This document shows, in pieces, positions 25,101 through 34,317 of a stretch of DNA of 64,000 nt (position 1 is its first letter; the number at the start of each line of letters is the position of its first letter). The DNA lies in NCBI GenBank assembly GCA_020633435.1, contig JACKDP010000001.1, positions 496,001-560,000 on the forward strand, written 5' to 3'. The DNA is from Myxococcales bacterium (lineage in GTDB: Bacteria > Myxococcota_A > Bradymonadia > UBA7976 > UBA1532). Below the pieces are notes generated by a model that had not been told where the DNA came from, made no database searches, and saw only the letters and a list, made by a program, of their open reading frames with translations. The translations under genes and the position numbers were made by a program.

Positions 25101-25895
25101 TCAGGCCGCGCGCCGGCGCGCCCGGGCGGCGATGGCCTCGACGAGGGCCAGGGTCGCCACGGCGTCGCGCCCGTCGGCCAGCGGGCCGGCGTCGTCGCCG
25201 CGGACCGCCCGGCAGAAGGCCGAGAGCTCCAGCGCCAGGGGATCCCCGCCCCCCGCGAGATCGAGGTGGCAGCCCGCCCCGCGCAGGCGGCGTCGCACCC
25301 CGGCGTGCTCCTCGGCCGCCCAGAGCCGCGCCTCGCCGCCGGGGCCGCGCAGGTGCACGCCCACGAAGCCCGGGCCCTGGCGCGCGGCCGCCACCTCCAG
25401 CCCGGGCCCCAGGAGGTGCCGCGCCAGATCCAGATCGTGGACGAGCCAGTCCAGCGCCAGGGGGCCCGCCGCCCGCACACCGACGCGCCGGGCCACGACG
25501 ACGCGGCCGCCGCGCCAGCCCGCCAGCGCCGGGTTGAAGCGCTCCAGGTAGCCGACGTGCAGGCGCAGGCCGCCGGCGTCGGCCAGGGCCACCAGGCGCG
25601 CCCCTTCCGCCGCCGAGAGCGCCAGGGGCTTCTCGGCGAGGACGTGCACCCCGCGCTGCAGCAGGCTCGCGGTCACCTCGGCGAGGGCCGGCAGCGGCAC
25701 CACCACCGACGCGGCCTCCACCGCCGGCAGGCGGTCGAGGCCCGGCAGCGCGACGGCCCCCACGCCCTCGGCCACCCGCTGGGCCCGGGGCAGGTCGGGA
25801 TCGACGACCGCGGCCACGCGCACGCCCGGCAGCGCCCCCAGCCGCGCCGCGTGCAGCGCCCCGAAGCGCCCCGCCCCCACCACCGCTACCTGCAT
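25101..25895 (-). CDS. Gfo/Idh/MocA-family NAD(P)-dependent oxidoreductase
   Basis: A 264-residue protein with an N-terminal Rossmann fold (QVAVVGAGRFGALHAARL). EKPLALS is the family's conserved EKP motif, with LHVGYLERFNPAL and DWLVHDLDLARHL in the C-terminal domain. The ATG at 25893-25895 is preferred because GAGGAG sits just upstream. It is immediately upstream of lpxB. In some Gram-negatives a Gfo/Idh enzyme (GnnA) acts with an aminotransferase (GnnB) to make the 3-amino sugar of lipid A. No GnnB is visible here, so that role is only a possibility. Confidence 0.85.
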   Translation of the reverse strand: MQVAVVGAGRFGALHAARLGALPGVRVAAVVDPDLPRAQRVAEGVGAVALPGLDRLPAVEAASVVVPLPALAEVTASLLQRGVHVLAEKPLALSAAEGARLVALADAGGLRLHVGYLERFNPALAGWRGGRVVVARRVGVRAAGPLALDWLVHDLDLARHLLGPGLEVAAARQGPGFVGVHLRGPGGEARLWAAEEHAGVRRRLRGAGCHLDLAGGGDPLALELSAFCRAVRGDDAGPLADGRDAVATLALVEAIAARARRRAA

Positions 25896-25915
25896 CGGGC
25901 TCCTCATGGCGGGGA

Positions 25916-25944
25916 TGCATACGGCGCGCGGGCCGGCGGGTCAA
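25916..25944 (-). promoter_or_regulatory. Sigma70-type promoter of the Gfo/Idh-lpxB unit
   Basis: Minus strand TTGACC, 17 bases, TATGCA, ending 20 bases before the ATG at 25895. Confidence 0.75.
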
Positions 25945-25965
25945 CGCCCGCTGGCACCCGAGCGA

Positions 25966-26009
25966 CGCACCCGCGCCGCAGGTGCATAGCGGGCTTCGCA
26001 CCCGCGCCG
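25966..26009 (+). promoter_or_regulatory. 13-bp direct repeats upstream of a sigma54 promoter (candidate activator site)
   Basis: CGCACCCGCGCCG occurs at 25966-25978 and 25997-26009, 31 bases apart start to start (about three helical turns). The copies lie about 70-115 bases upstream of the expected start of the sigma54 promoter at 26052. A GACGCG-C-CGCGTC palindrome at 26035-26047 lies closer in. Confidence 0.5.
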
Positions 26010-26051
26010 TCGCCAGACCGCATAACACCGTCATGACGCGCCGCGTCAGGG

Positions 26052-26068
26052 CTGGCACACGGCTTGCT
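26052..26068 (+). promoter_or_regulatory. Sigma54 (-24/-12) promoter
   Basis: CTGGCAC-N5-TTGCT has the GG and GC dinucleotides exactly ten bases apart and matches the consensus at nearly every conserved base. It lies 35 bases upstream of the ATG at 26103. Confidence 0.85.
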
Positions 26069-26102
26069 CAATGGCGGCCCGCCGATTTCGCAGGAGGTCC
26101 CC

Positions 26103-27137
26103 ATGGCTCGCTCGCAGGCTCGCACCCAGGACGCCGATCGCTCGCCCGCCCGCGCGGCGCGTACCGCCGTCATCCTGAACAAGAACGCCAAGCGGGTCAC
26201 CGAGCGCGTCCGCAAGCGCATCGTCGAGGTGGCACCCGACGCCGACGTCTTCTTCACCGAGACGCTCGAGCAGGCGAAGTTCGTGACGCGCCGCGTGGTG
26301 GACTCGGGCTACGGCACCGTCGTCACCGGCGGCGGCGACGGCACCGTCGTCAACACCATCCAGGACGTGCTCGACCGCGTCGAGACGACCGGCCGGGAGC
26401 GGCCCCGCTTCGGCGTCCTGCGCCTCGGCACCGGCAACGCCGTCGCCGACTTCCTCGGCGCCCGCGACTACGCCGCCGACCTGCAGGACTTCGGCGCCGC
26501 CGCCACCCGCGACGTGCACCTGCTGAAGGTGGATGGCCACCAGCGCACGCCCTTCCTGGGCTTCGGCTGGGACGCCTACATCCTCAACAACTACATCCGC
26601 ATGAAGGAGGCCGCCGAGCGGTTCGCCGTGACGCGCGCCCTCTTCAAGAGCGCCATGGGCTACGTCATCGCCGGCGTCGGCAAGTCGGTGCCCGAGCTGC
26701 TGGTGCGCCGCCCCCGCTGGCAGGTCCGCATCATCAACACCGGCGGCATCGGCTTCCGCCTGGACGCCGACGGCCAGGTCGTCGACCGCTTCGCGCCCGG
26801 CGCCGTGGTCTACGAGGGGGGCGCCCGCATGGTCTGCGCCGGCACGACCCCCTACTACGGCTTCAAGTTCAAGATCATGCCCTTCGCCGATCGCACGCCG
26901 GGCATGTGCCACGTCCGCGTGGCGGATCTGCACCCCATCGCGGCCGTCAGCCGCCTGCCCTCGGCCTGGCGCGGCACCATGCGCCACCCGGGCATGCACG
27001 ACTTCCAGCTCTCGTCCTTCCGCCTGGAGTTCGACGAGGAGGCCCCGTTCCAGATCGCCGGCGACGGCATGGGCACCCGCAGCGCCGTCGACGTGGCCGT
27101 CGACGCCCCCATCCGCTGCTGCCACTTCCCCGGCTGA
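26103..27137 (+). CDS. Diacylglycerol kinase catalytic-domain (lipid kinase) family protein
   Basis: A 344-residue protein; the ATG follows AGGAGG. AVILNKNAKRVTERVRKRI opens the DAGKc fold. VTGGGDGTVVNTI is the nucleotide-binding GGDGT motif, and GVLRLGTGNAVADFLGA is the second conserved loop. The second domain contains GFGWDAYILNNYIRMK and ends with QIAGDGMG, like the DGD loop of YegS/BmrU-type lipid kinases. It likely phosphorylates a diacylglycerol, sphingoid or related lipid at the membrane. The gene is unusual in lying behind a near-perfect sigma54 promoter with upstream direct repeats, suggesting signal- or development-dependent expression. It is transcribed divergently from the Gfo/Idh gene. 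Confidence 0.85.
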   Translation: MARSQARTQDADRSPARAARTAVILNKNAKRVTERVRKRIVEVAPDADVFFTETLEQAKFVTRRVVDSGYGTVVTGGGDGTVVNTIQDVLDRVETTGRERPRFGVLRLGTGNAVADFLGARDYAADLQDFGAAATRDVHLLKVDGHQRTPFLGFGWDAYILNNYIRMKEAAERFAVTRALFKSAMGYVIAGVGKSVPELLVRRPRWQVRIINTGGIGFRLDADGQVVDRFAPGAVVYEGGARMVCAGTTPYYGFKFKIMPFADRTPGMCHVRVADLHPIAAVSRLPSAWRGTMRHPGMHDFQLSSFRLEFDEEAPFQIAGDGMGTRSAVDVAVDAPIRCCHFPG

Positions 27138-27185
27138 GCCCCCCGGCGGCGCGCCCGCCACCCGCCTCGTGCACGTCTTCGCATC

Positions 27186-27201
27186 TTGCCCGTTGTTTGC
27201 A
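27186..27201 (+). promoter_or_regulatory. Possible sigma54-like promoter of the DUF507 gene
   Basis: TTGCCCG-N4-TTGCA keeps the -12 element and spacing, but the -24 GG is TG. It lies 47 bases upstream of the ATG at 27249. Confidence 0.35.
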
Positions 27202-27248
27202 GCGGTCCGGCGGTGATAGACAGGCCCGCCACGCGTCCTGGAGGAACC

Positions 27249-27773
27249 ATGCGCCTCTACGCCAGCCGCGTCCCGATGATCGCGCAGGAGGTGGTCCGCC
27301 ACCTCGTCGACAAGCAGCTCATCGACGTGGCTCCGGAGAACATCAACGAAGTCGAGCTGGACGCCGAGTCGGTGCTCAAGGAGTACCTGCGCGCCGAGCG
27401 CCAGCTCACGGAGCAGGCCAAGGACCTGGCGCACGAGCGCGGCCTGGACTACTCGGCCCACCAGAAGATCAAGCGGCAGCTCGCCGAGCGGGCGAAGTTC
27501 GGGCTCTACGAGGACGCGGTCGGCTACATCGCCAACCAGCTCATCGAGACGTTCCTGCACACCCGCCACGTCGACGAGATCTTCGCCGCCGACAACGAGC
27601 TGCGCAGCGCCATCGCGCCCCTCATCCGGCGCCAGATGAGCTCCGGCGACGAGCTGGACGCCGAGGTCCGCAAGCGCATCAAGAACCTGCAGGAAGGCAC
27701 CCAGGACTGGGAGATCCGCTACCAGCAGACGCTGGAGCGCCTCAAGGTCGCTCGGGGCCTCACCGACGAGTAG
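27249..27773 (+). CDS. DUF507 family protein
   Basis: A 174-residue, wholly alpha-helical charged protein. The ATG follows GGAGGAA. The start MRLYASRVPMIAQEVVRHL and the end YQQTLERLKVARG fit the DUF507 family found in delta-proteobacteria and Aquificae, whose function is not established. Two halves of similar make-up (residues 1-90 and 91-174) suggest an internal duplication; DUF507 proteins of about 90 residues also exist. No membrane segment or signal. It ends 3 bases before the convergent rnc stop codon. Confidence 0.75.
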   Translation: MRLYASRVPMIAQEVVRHLVDKQLIDVAPENINEVELDAESVLKEYLRAERQLTEQAKDLAHERGLDYSAHQKIKRQLAERAKFGLYEDAVGYIANQLIETFLHTRHVDEIFAADNELRSAIAPLIRRQMSSGDELDAEVRKRIKNLQEGTQDWEIRYQQTLERLKVARGLTDE

Positions 27774-27776
27774 GCG

Positions 27777-28517
27777 CTACGCCTCCGCCGCGTCGGCGTC
27801 CTCCGCCAGCAGACGCTCCAGGGCCTGCTCGGCGGCCGCGCGCTGCGCGCGCTTCTTGGACGTCCCCGTCCCTCGGCCGTACTCGACGCCGGCCAGCGTG
27901 ACCACCACGTCGAACTCCCGCGCGTGATCGGGGCCGCGCACGTCGGCCTGCGTGTAGACCGGCGCCACGCCGCGCTGCCGCTGGGCGGCCTCCTGCAGGC
28001 GCGTCTTGTAGTCGCGGTAGCCCTCCTGGGGCGTCGTCAGCCGGATGCGCTCCCCGAAGTGCCCGACGACGAAGGCGCTCGCGGCCTCCAGCCCGCCGCT
28101 GAGGAAGAGGGCCGCCACCACGGCCTCGTAGGCGTCGGAGAGCACGGACGCCTTGTCCCGGCCCTCCGTCCGCTCCTCCCCCTTGCCCAGCCACATCAGG
28201 TCGCCCAGGCCCATGGCCCGGGCCTGATCGGCCAGGCTCGTCTCGTTGACGATGGCCGCGCGCAGGCGCGAGAGGCTGCCCTCGGACAGCCGCGGGTGCG
28301 CCCGGAAGAGCCCGTCGCCCACGATGACCCCGAGCACCGCGTCCCCCAGGAACTCCAGGCGCTCGTTGTGCCGCGTCCCCGGCCCCGCCTCGTTGGCGTA
28401 GGACGAGTGCGTCAGCGCCTCGCGCAGCAGATCCAGGTGCGCCTCCATGGCGATCTCGCGGGCGAAGCGCCGCAGGGACGCCTCGCGGCGGTTCATCAGC
28501 GCGTCGTCACCCAGCAT
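27777..28517 (-). CDS. rnc: Ribonuclease III
   Basis: A 246-residue endoribonuclease that cuts double-stranded RNA (rRNA and mRNA processing). The signature [12 protein letters not shown] is at residues 51-62 with catalytic Asp59; [10 protein letters not shown] holds Asp128 and Glu131. The double-stranded-RNA-binding domain occupies about residues 168-238 ([11 protein letters not shown] … [13 protein letters not shown]). The ATG at 28517 follows GAGGAGGG and overlaps the end of mnmA by 11 bases, so the two are probably coupled. Confidence 0.96.
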   Translation of the reverse strand: MLGDDALMNRREASLRRFAREIAMEAHLDLLREALTHSSYANEAGPGTRHNERLEFLGDAVLGVIVGDGLFRAHPRLSEGSLSRLRAAIVNETSLADQARAMGLGDLMWLGKGEERTEGRDKASVLSDAYEAVVAALFLSGGLEAASAFVVGHFGERIRLTTPQEGYRDYKTRLQEAAQRQRGVAPVYTQADVRGPDHAREFDVVVTLAGVEYGRGTGTSKKRAQRAAAEQALERLLAEDADAAEA

Positions 28518-29613
28518 GTCGGCCCTCCTCGGCGGCGAGCGCCCGGGTGATGACGCCGCCCCCCAGGACGCGCGTGCCGTCGTAGAGCACCAGCGACTGG
28601 CCCGGGGCCACCGCGCGCTCAGGCGCCGCGAACCGCACCCGCAGGGCGTCGGGCCCCACCACCTCGACGTGGGCGTCGGCCCCGGGGTGGCGATAGCGGA
28701 TGCGGGCCCGCGCGCCGAAGCGCATGGCGGGCGGCGCCCCCGCGATCCAGCGCAGCTGCGTGGCCTCCAGCCCCTCGGCCGCCAGCCGATCCGCCTGCCC
28801 CACCACGATGGTCCGCGTCGGGCCGTCCACCGACAGCACGTACAGGCGCTCCCCGGCGGCCACGCCCAGGCCCTTGCGCTGGCCCACGGTGAAGCGGTGC
28901 ACCCCGCCGTGCTCCCCGAGCGTCGTGCCCGCCTCGTCCACGATGGGCCCCGGCCCCGGCAGCCGATCCGCGCCGGCGATGCGCTCCACCACCGGCACGT
29001 AGTCCCCCTCGGGCACGAAGCAGATGTCCTCGCTGTCCGCCTTGTCCCACGTCGGCAGCCCGAGCTGGCGAGCGCGCTCGCGCACCTCGGACTTGCTCAG
29101 GCCCCCGAGCGGGAACCGCGTCATGGCCAGCGCCGCGCCGGGGATGCCGAAGAGGAAGTACGACTGGTCCTTGTCGGCGTCGACGGCCTGGTGCAGCGCG
29201 TAGCCGTTTGGCCCCTCGAGCACCTGGGCGTAGTGCCCCGTCACCAGCCAGTCGGCCCCCAGGCCCCGGGCGCGCTCCAGCAGCGGCGCGAACTTCACGT
29301 GGTCGTTGCAGCGCACGCAGGGGTTGGGCGTGCGCCCCGCCAGGTAGTCCGCCGCGAAGGGCTCGATGACCTGCTGGCGGAAGACGTCGCGGTAGTCGAC
29401 GACGTAGTGCGGGATGCCCAGGGTGTCGCAGACGTGGCGGGCGTCCATCAGGTCGTCCGGGGAACAGCACGAGCCCCCGCGGCGCTCCAGCTCGGCCGGC
29501 GAGGCGTCGCGCAGCTTCATCGTCAGGCCCACGACCTCGTGGCCCGCCTCCACCATCAGGGCCGCCGCGACGGAGGAGTCCACCCCGCCGCTCATGGCCA
29601 CCATCACCCGCAT
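28507..29613 (-). CDS. mnmA: tRNA-specific 2-thiouridylase
   Basis: A 368-residue enzyme making 2-thiouridine at position 34 of tRNA for Lys, Glu and Gln. The ATP-pyrophosphatase loop SGGVDSS is at residues 8-14. The catalytic cysteines are Cys99 (NPCVRCN) and Cys198 (SEDICFV), equivalent to Cys102 and Cys199 in E. coli. [11 protein letters not shown] marks the central domain. The start follows GGGAGGTG. It is 13 bases downstream of the cysteine desulfurase, which would supply the sulfur directly or through relay proteins. Confidence 0.96.
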   Translation of the reverse strand: MRVMVAMSGGVDSSVAAALMVEAGHEVVGLTMKLRDASPAELERRGGSCCSPDDLMDARHVCDTLGIPHYVVDYRDVFRQQVIEPFAADYLAGRTPNPCVRCNDHVKFAPLLERARGLGADWLVTGHYAQVLEGPNGYALHQAVDADKDQSYFLFGIPGAALAMTRFPLGGLSKSEVRERARQLGLPTWDKADSEDICFVPEGDYVPVVERIAGADRLPGPGPIVDEAGTTLGEHGGVHRFTVGQRKGLGVAAGERLYVLSVDGPTRTIVVGQADRLAAEGLEATQLRWIAGAPPAMRFGARARIRYRHPGADAHVEVVGPDALRVRFAAPERAVAPGQSLVLYDGTRVLGGGVITRALAAEEGRHAG

Positions 29614-29626
29614 GATCGCACCTCCC

Positions 29627-30739
29627 TCAGCACGGGCCGGCCTGCCGGACGCGCGCCACGAGCCGCGGCAGGACGGCGAGCAGCGCGTCCACCTCGGCCG
29701 CCGTGTTCTCCGGGCCCAGCGAGGCCCGCAGGCCCTGGCCCGCCGCCGCCGCGGGCAGCCCCAGCGCCGTCAGCACCGGCGAGGGCTCCACCGCCCCGGC
29801 CGCGCAGGCCGAGCCCGACGACAGGCAGAACCCCTCCAGATCCAGCGCCGCGAGGAGCACGTCCCCGGGCACCCCATCGAACCGCCAGGCCACCGTGTTG
29901 GGCAGCCGAACCTCTTGATCTCCATGGAAGATCACCCCGGGCAGGGCCGAGAGCCCGGCCCGCAGGCGATCCCGCAGGGCCGCCACGGCGGGCATCCCTG
30001 CCAGCCGCGCCGGCACCGCCTCGGCCGCCGCGCCGAAGCCCACGAGGGCCAGCGTCGGCTCCGTCCCCCCCCGCCGCCCGCGCTCCTGGGGGCCGCCCGC
30101 GATCACCGGCCGCAGCCGGCGCCCCGGCGCGATCCACAGCGCGCCCGCGCCAGCGGGCCCGCCGATCTTGTGGGACGACACCGCCGCCACCGCCGCCCCC
30201 AGGGCGGGCAGGCGCAGCGGCACCCGCCCGAACGCCTGCACGGCGTCGCAGAGCAGGGGCGCGCCGACCCGGGCCGCGATGTCCGCCACCGGGTACACAT
30301 TGCCCAGCTCGTTCTGGGCCGCCATCACCGCGACGAGGGCCGTGTCGGGCCGCACCGCCGCCGCCACCGCCGCCGGATCGAGGCGCCCCGCGGCGTCCAC
30401 CGGCACCCGCGTCACCTCGGCCCCGGCCACCGCGCAGGCCCCGAAGACCGCCGGGTGCTCCACCGCCGAGGCGACGACGTGCCCGCCCGGCGGCACCAGC
30501 CCGCCGATGGCCAGGTGCAGCGCCTCCGTCGCCCCGCTCGTGAACACCAGCTCGCCGGGCGCCACCCCGAGCGCGCCCGCGACCTGACGCCGCGCCGCCT
30601 CGAGGGCCGCCCGCGCGCGGCGGCCAGCCTGGTGCACGCTCGAGGGGTTCCCCGGCGGCCCGGCCAGCCAGGCCGCGCAGGCCCGCGCGGCCGCGGGGGC
30701 CAGCGGGGCGGTGGCGTTGTGATCGAGGTAGATCGCCAT
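29627..30739 (-). CDS. Cysteine desulfurase (IscS/NifS type)
   Basis: A 370-residue class V PLP enzyme taking sulfur from cysteine. It begins [10 protein letters not shown]. The internal aldimine Lys191 is in [10 protein letters not shown] and the persulfide Cys312 is in [10 protein letters not shown], on the long loop typical of the IscS/NifS group. Position 141-146 reads AQNELGN where many relatives have VNNEIG. It lies upstream of mnmA and rnc on the same strand with a 13-base gap. Dedicated service to tRNA thiolation is inferred from position. No iscU or other Fe-S scaffold gene is near. No clear ribosome site precedes the ATG. Confidence 0.92.
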   Translation of the reverse strand: MAIYLDHNATAPLAPAAARACAAWLAGPPGNPSSVHQAGRRARAALEAARRQVAGALGVAPGELVFTSGATEALHLAIGGLVPPGGHVVASAVEHPAVFGACAVAGAEVTRVPVDAAGRLDPAAVAAAVRPDTALVAVMAAQNELGNVYPVADIAARVGAPLLCDAVQAFGRVPLRLPALGAAVAAVSSHKIGGPAGAGALWIAPGRRLRPVIAGGPQERGRRGGTEPTLALVGFGAAAEAVPARLAGMPAVAALRDRLRAGLSALPGVIFHGDQEVRLPNTVAWRFDGVPGDVLLAALDLEGFCLSSGSACAAGAVEPSPVLTALGLPAAAAGQGLRASLGPENTAAEVDALLAVLPRLVARVRQAGPC

Positions 30740-30780
30740 GAAGGCGGGAAGCTACCGGATGGCGGGGGGGAAGTCACGCC

Positions 30781-30800
30781 GCGACGCCCCGGGGGGCGTC
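30781..30800 (-). terminator. Perfect GC hairpin after the lipoprotein gene (terminator-like, no U run)
   Basis: CGACGCCCC pairs with GGGGCGTCG directly downstream of the stop codon at 30817 (9 bp counted fully, fewer once a real loop is allowed). No T tract follows, so factor-independent termination is uncertain. Confidence 0.4.
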
Positions 30801-30816
30801 GGCGAGAGCGCGCCGA

Positions 30817-31533
30817 TCAGTCGGGCTCGCAGGCGTTGAAGTCGGTGTCGCAGGAGAAGTCGGCGCCGCAGTCGGCGTCGGCGCGGCAGCCGAGCTGGCA
30901 GAAGCCGCCGGAGCAGATCTGGTGCAGCACGCCCGGGGTCTGGTCGCAGTCGCTGTCGTCGCCGCACTGGCCGTTGTTGCCGCCGCCACCCGCGCCGCCA
31001 CCGCCGCCGCCGGTGATGCAGGCGCTGGCCTGGGCGCAGTCGGCGCCCGCGGTGCGGACGCACGACGCGACGGGGCCGGTGGCCGGGTCGTTCTCGGTCT
31101 CGCAGGCGGTCTGGAGGGCGGCCTGCTGGTTGGCCGGGATCACGCCGCACTCGGCGGCCCGCTGGGCGATGAGGGCGCAGTCGCCGCCACCGCCGCCGCC
31201 GCCCGCGCCGGCGTCGGCGACGGACTGGGACTGGCAGCGGGCGCACACGCCCACGGCCTCGCCGCTGGCCTTGTCGCAGAACTCGTTGGCCGCGCAGTTC
31301 TGATCGCTGGTGCAGCCGGGCTCGCAGTTCAGATCGTCGACGCAGTACTGGCCGGCCTGGCACATGAGGAGCCCGCCGGAGCAGGGGGTGATGCCGTCGC
31401 GGCCCTGGAGGCCACAGCCGTTGCCGCCGCCGCCGCCGCCACCCGCGCCGCCGCCGTCACCACCACCGCTGTCACAGGCGACCATGCCCACCGAGAGCAG
31501 CGCGCCCGCCGCCAGGATCTTCAACAAGTTCAT
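30817..31533 (-). CDS. Cys-rich lipoprotein with poly-Gly linkers
   Basis: A 238-residue protein. The ATG at 31533 follows AGAGAA and starts a lipoprotein signal (ILAAGALLSVGMVAC). The mature chain alternates glycine runs of 6-9 residues with small Cys-rich blocks, for example CQAGQYCVDDLNCEPGC and CDKASGEAVGVCARC. A middle block, CALIAQRAAECGVIPANQQ…ACETE, looks like a helical disulfide hairpin. The last 45 residues again follow the C…DSDCDQTPG…C pattern seen in the matrixin. It is probably surface-exposed on the outer membrane. Family and function are unknown. Confidence 0.75.
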   Translation of the reverse strand: MNLLKILAAGALLSVGMVACDSGGGDGGGAGGGGGGGNGCGLQGRDGITPCSGGLLMCQAGQYCVDDLNCEPGCTSDQNCAANEFCDKASGEAVGVCARCQSQSVADAGAGGGGGGGDCALIAQRAAECGVIPANQQAALQTACETENDPATGPVASCVRTAGADCAQASACITGGGGGGAGGGGNNGQCGDDSDCDQTPGVLHQICSGGFCQLGCRADADCGADFSCDTDFNACEPD

Positions 31534-31578
31534 GGTTCTCTCCGACCATCGAGGCCCCGGGGGGGCGTGTGGCCGCGG

Positions 31579-31607
31579 AACATAGTGGAAGATGCCCGCC
31601 GTCACAA
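31579..31607 (-). promoter_or_regulatory. Sigma70-type promoter of the Cys-rich lipoprotein gene
   Basis: Minus strand TTGTGA, 17 bases, TATGTT, 45 bases before the ATG at 31533. Confidence 0.6.
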
Positions 31608-31692
31608 GGGAATGTCGGTCTGAGTCCTACCCCGGCCGACGGCCCGGACAGGGGCTTTACGCCACGCGAGCGAACGCGCAGGATGCCGCCCC

Positions 31693-34317
31693 GTGAGACC
31701 CGAGCGCCCCGAAGTGCTGGCCCCGGCCGGCGACCTGACCGCCATCCGCGCCGCCCTCGCGGCGGGCGCCGACGCCGTGTACTTCGGCCTCGCCGATGGC
31801 TTCAACGCCCGCGCGCGGGCCACCGGCGTGACGCGCGCCGAGCTCCCGGCGGTCATGGCCGAGATCCACCGCGGCGGCGCCCGCGCCTACCTCACCCTCA
31901 ACACGCTGCTCTTCGAGACGGAGCTGCAGCCGATGGAGGACCTGCTGCGCGACGTGGCCGCCGCCGGCGTGGACGCCCTGATCGTGCAGGATCCCGCCGT
32001 CGCCCTGCTCGCCCAGGCCATCTGCCCCGACCTGGAGCTGCACGCCAGCACCCAGATGACCATCAGCAGCGCCGAGGGCGTCCGCTTCGCCCGCGCCCTG
32101 GGGGTGACGCGCGTCGTCCTGCCCCGCGAGCTCTCCGTCAAGGAAATCAAGCGGTTGCGCGCCGAGGCCGACGACATGGAGCTCGAGGTCTTCGTGCACG
32201 GCGCCCTCTGCGTGTCCTGGAGCGGCCAGTGCCTCACCAGCGAGGCGTGGGGCGGCCGGTCGGCCAACCGCGGCCAGTGCGCCCAGAGCTGCCGGATGCC
32301 CTACGACCTCTACGTCGACGGCGAGCACCGGCCCCTCGGCGACGTCCGCTACCTGCTCAGCCCGCGCGATCTGGCCGCCTTCCGCGCGGTGCCGGCCCTG
32401 GCCGAGCTGGGCGTGCACACCCTGAAGATCGAGGGGCGCTACAAGGGGCCCGCCTACGTCGTCGCCGCCGTGGAGGCCTACCGCCGCTGGACGGCGGCCG
32501 CCGCGCGGCCCGGTGGCCCCACCGAGGCCGACGAGGCCCGCGTCGCCGACGATCTGCGCGATCTCGGGGTCATCTACTCCCGCGGCTTCTCCGACGGCTT
32601 CCTCGGCGGGGCCGACCACCAGCACCTCGTCGAGGGCCGCTACCCCAAGCACCGCGGCGTCTGCCTCGGCGTCGTCCTGCAGGTGCTCGACGGCCGCCGG
32701 GTGCGGGTGAGCGCGGGCGCCGACCGGCCGCGCACCGGCGGCCTGGCGCTGGGCGAGGCCCGCGGCGAGGCCCCCGTCGGCAGCCGCTCGGAGCCCCTGC
32801 TGCTGCTGGGCGGCTCCCCCACCGACGGGACGGGCGCCGCCGGCACCCCCATCGAGCCCCGCCCGGGCCTGGGGGTCGTCTTCGACGCCGGCCACCCGGA
32901 GGACGCCGCCGAGCCCGGCGGCCCCATCTTCGCCGTCGACGCCGAGCCGGGGGCCTACGTCCTCACCTTCGGCCAGCCCGGCCCCGACCTCGGCCGCGTC
33001 CGCCCCGGCGACTTCGTGTGGATCACCGGCGATCCAGCCCTGGAGCGCCGCGCCCGCAAGCTGCTGGAGGCCCCCGTGACGGGGCGGCTACCGCTGCACC
33101 TGCGCGTCTTCGGCGCCGAGGGCCAGCCCCTCGCCGTCGAGGCCCGCCTGGGCGCCCGCCGCGCGCACGCCCAGAGCGCTGGCCCCCTCACCCCCGCCCG
33201 CGATGGCGGCCTCGACGCCGCCCTGCTGGCCGACAAGCTCGGCGCCTTCGGCGGCACGGCCTACCACCTCGCCGATCTGGACGCCGCCGGCCTCGCCCCC
33301 GGGCTGCACCTGCCCGTCTCGGCGCTCAAGGCCCTGCGCCGCGCCCTCGTCGCCGCCCTCGACGCCCCGACCGCCCCCCGGATCGTCGACGCCCGCCCCG
33401 CGCGGCCCCGGCTGCCCGCCGCCGCCGCCCCGACGCGCCCCCTCTGGACGCCCGACGCCCCCCTGCTGCTCCCCGTCTGCCGCACCGACGAGCACGTCAC
33501 CGCCGTCCTCGCCGCCGGCCTGCCCGTCATCGAGCTGGACTGGATGGAGCGCGCCGGCCTCGAGCGCGCCGTCGAGCGCGCCCGGGCCGCCGGCCTGCGC
33601 GTGCACATCGCCACGCCCCGCGTGCAGAAGCCGGGCGAGGAGGGCTTCGACCGCCGCATCGCGCGCCTGGAGCCCGAGGGCGTCCTCGTCCGCCACTTCG
33701 GCGCCCTGGTCCACTTCGACGAGCACCCCGACGAGCGCCGCCCCGAGCTGCACGGCGACTTCTCCCTGAACGTCACCAACTCGCTCACGGCCGGCCGGCT
33801 GCTGGCGCTGGGCCTCGACACCCTGACCGCCGCCCACGACCTCGACGCCGCCCAGCTCTTCGCCCTGCTGCCCGAGGTGCCCCGCGGCCGGCTGGCGGTG
33901 ACGGTGCACCACCACATCCCGACGTTCCACACCGAGCACTGTGTCTACGCGCACCTGCTCAGCGACGGCCGCGACATCCGCTCGTGCGGCCAGCCCTGCC
34001 AGGACCACCTCATCGAGCTGGCCGACCACCAGGGCCTCCGCCACCCCGTCGTCGTCGATCCGGCCTGCCGCAACACGGTCTACAACGCCCAGGCCCAGAG
34101 CGCCGCCAGCCTCGTGCCCCGGCTGCTCGACGCCGGCGTGCGGCGCTTCCGCGTGGAGTTCGTGCGCGAAGACACCGGCGAGGCGCTGCGCATCCTGGCC
34201 GGCTACCAGGCGCTCCTGCGCGGCGACCTGGCCCCCCGCGATCTGCTGGAGCGCCTGCGCGTCCAGGCGCGCTTCGGCGTCACCGCCGGCACCATGCGCA
34301 CCCTGCGCCCGGCATGA
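31693..34317 (+). CDS. U32 peptidase-family protein (RlhA/TrhP-like RNA hydroxylase candidate)
   Basis: An 874-residue protein starting at a GTG. The N-terminal U32 domain begins RPEVLAPAGDLTAIRAAL, and its Cys-bearing segment is GALCVSWSGQCLTSE…NRGQCAQSCRMPY. GVHTLKIEGRYKGPAYV follows. A middle region corresponds to DUF3656. The C-terminal third ends with a second Cys cluster, HTEHCVYAHLL…SCGQPC. This full-length architecture is that of RlhA-like proteins (5-hydroxycytidine in 23S rRNA); the related TrhP hydroxylates wobble uridine. The old peptidase label is probably misleading. The stop overlaps the chorismate mutase start (ATGA). TrhP in other bacteria uses prephenate, which chorismate mutase makes. 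Confidence 0.85.
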   Translation: MRPERPEVLAPAGDLTAIRAALAAGADAVYFGLADGFNARARATGVTRAELPAVMAEIHRGGARAYLTLNTLLFETELQPMEDLLRDVAAAGVDALIVQDPAVALLAQAICPDLELHASTQMTISSAEGVRFARALGVTRVVLPRELSVKEIKRLRAEADDMELEVFVHGALCVSWSGQCLTSEAWGGRSANRGQCAQSCRMPYDLYVDGEHRPLGDVRYLLSPRDLAAFRAVPALAELGVHTLKIEGRYKGPAYVVAAVEAYRRWTAAAARPGGPTEADEARVADDLRDLGVIYSRGFSDGFLGGADHQHLVEGRYPKHRGVCLGVVLQVLDGRRVRVSAGADRPRTGGLALGEARGEAPVGSRSEPLLLLGGSPTDGTGAAGTPIEPRPGLGVVFDAGHPEDAAEPGGPIFAVDAEPGAYVLTFGQPGPDLGRVRPGDFVWITGDPALERRARKLLEAPVTGRLPLHLRVFGAEGQPLAVEARLGARRAHAQSAGPLTPARDGGLDAALLADKLGAFGGTAYHLADLDAAGLAPGLHLPVSALKALRRALVAALDAPTAPRIVDARPARPRLPAAAAPTRPLWTPDAPLLLPVCRTDEHVTAVLAAGLPVIELDWMERAGLERAVERARAAGLRVHIATPRVQKPGEEGFDRRIARLEPEGVLVRHFGALVHFDEHPDERRPELHGDFSLNVTNSLTAGRLLALGLDTLTAAHDLDAAQLFALLPEVPRGRLAVTVHHHIPTFHTEHCVYAHLLSDGRDIRSCGQPCQDHLIELADHQGLRHPVVVDPACRNTVYNAQAQSAASLVPRLLDAGVRRFRVEFVREDTGEALRILAGYQALLRGDLAPRDLLERLRVQARFGVTAGTMRTLRPA

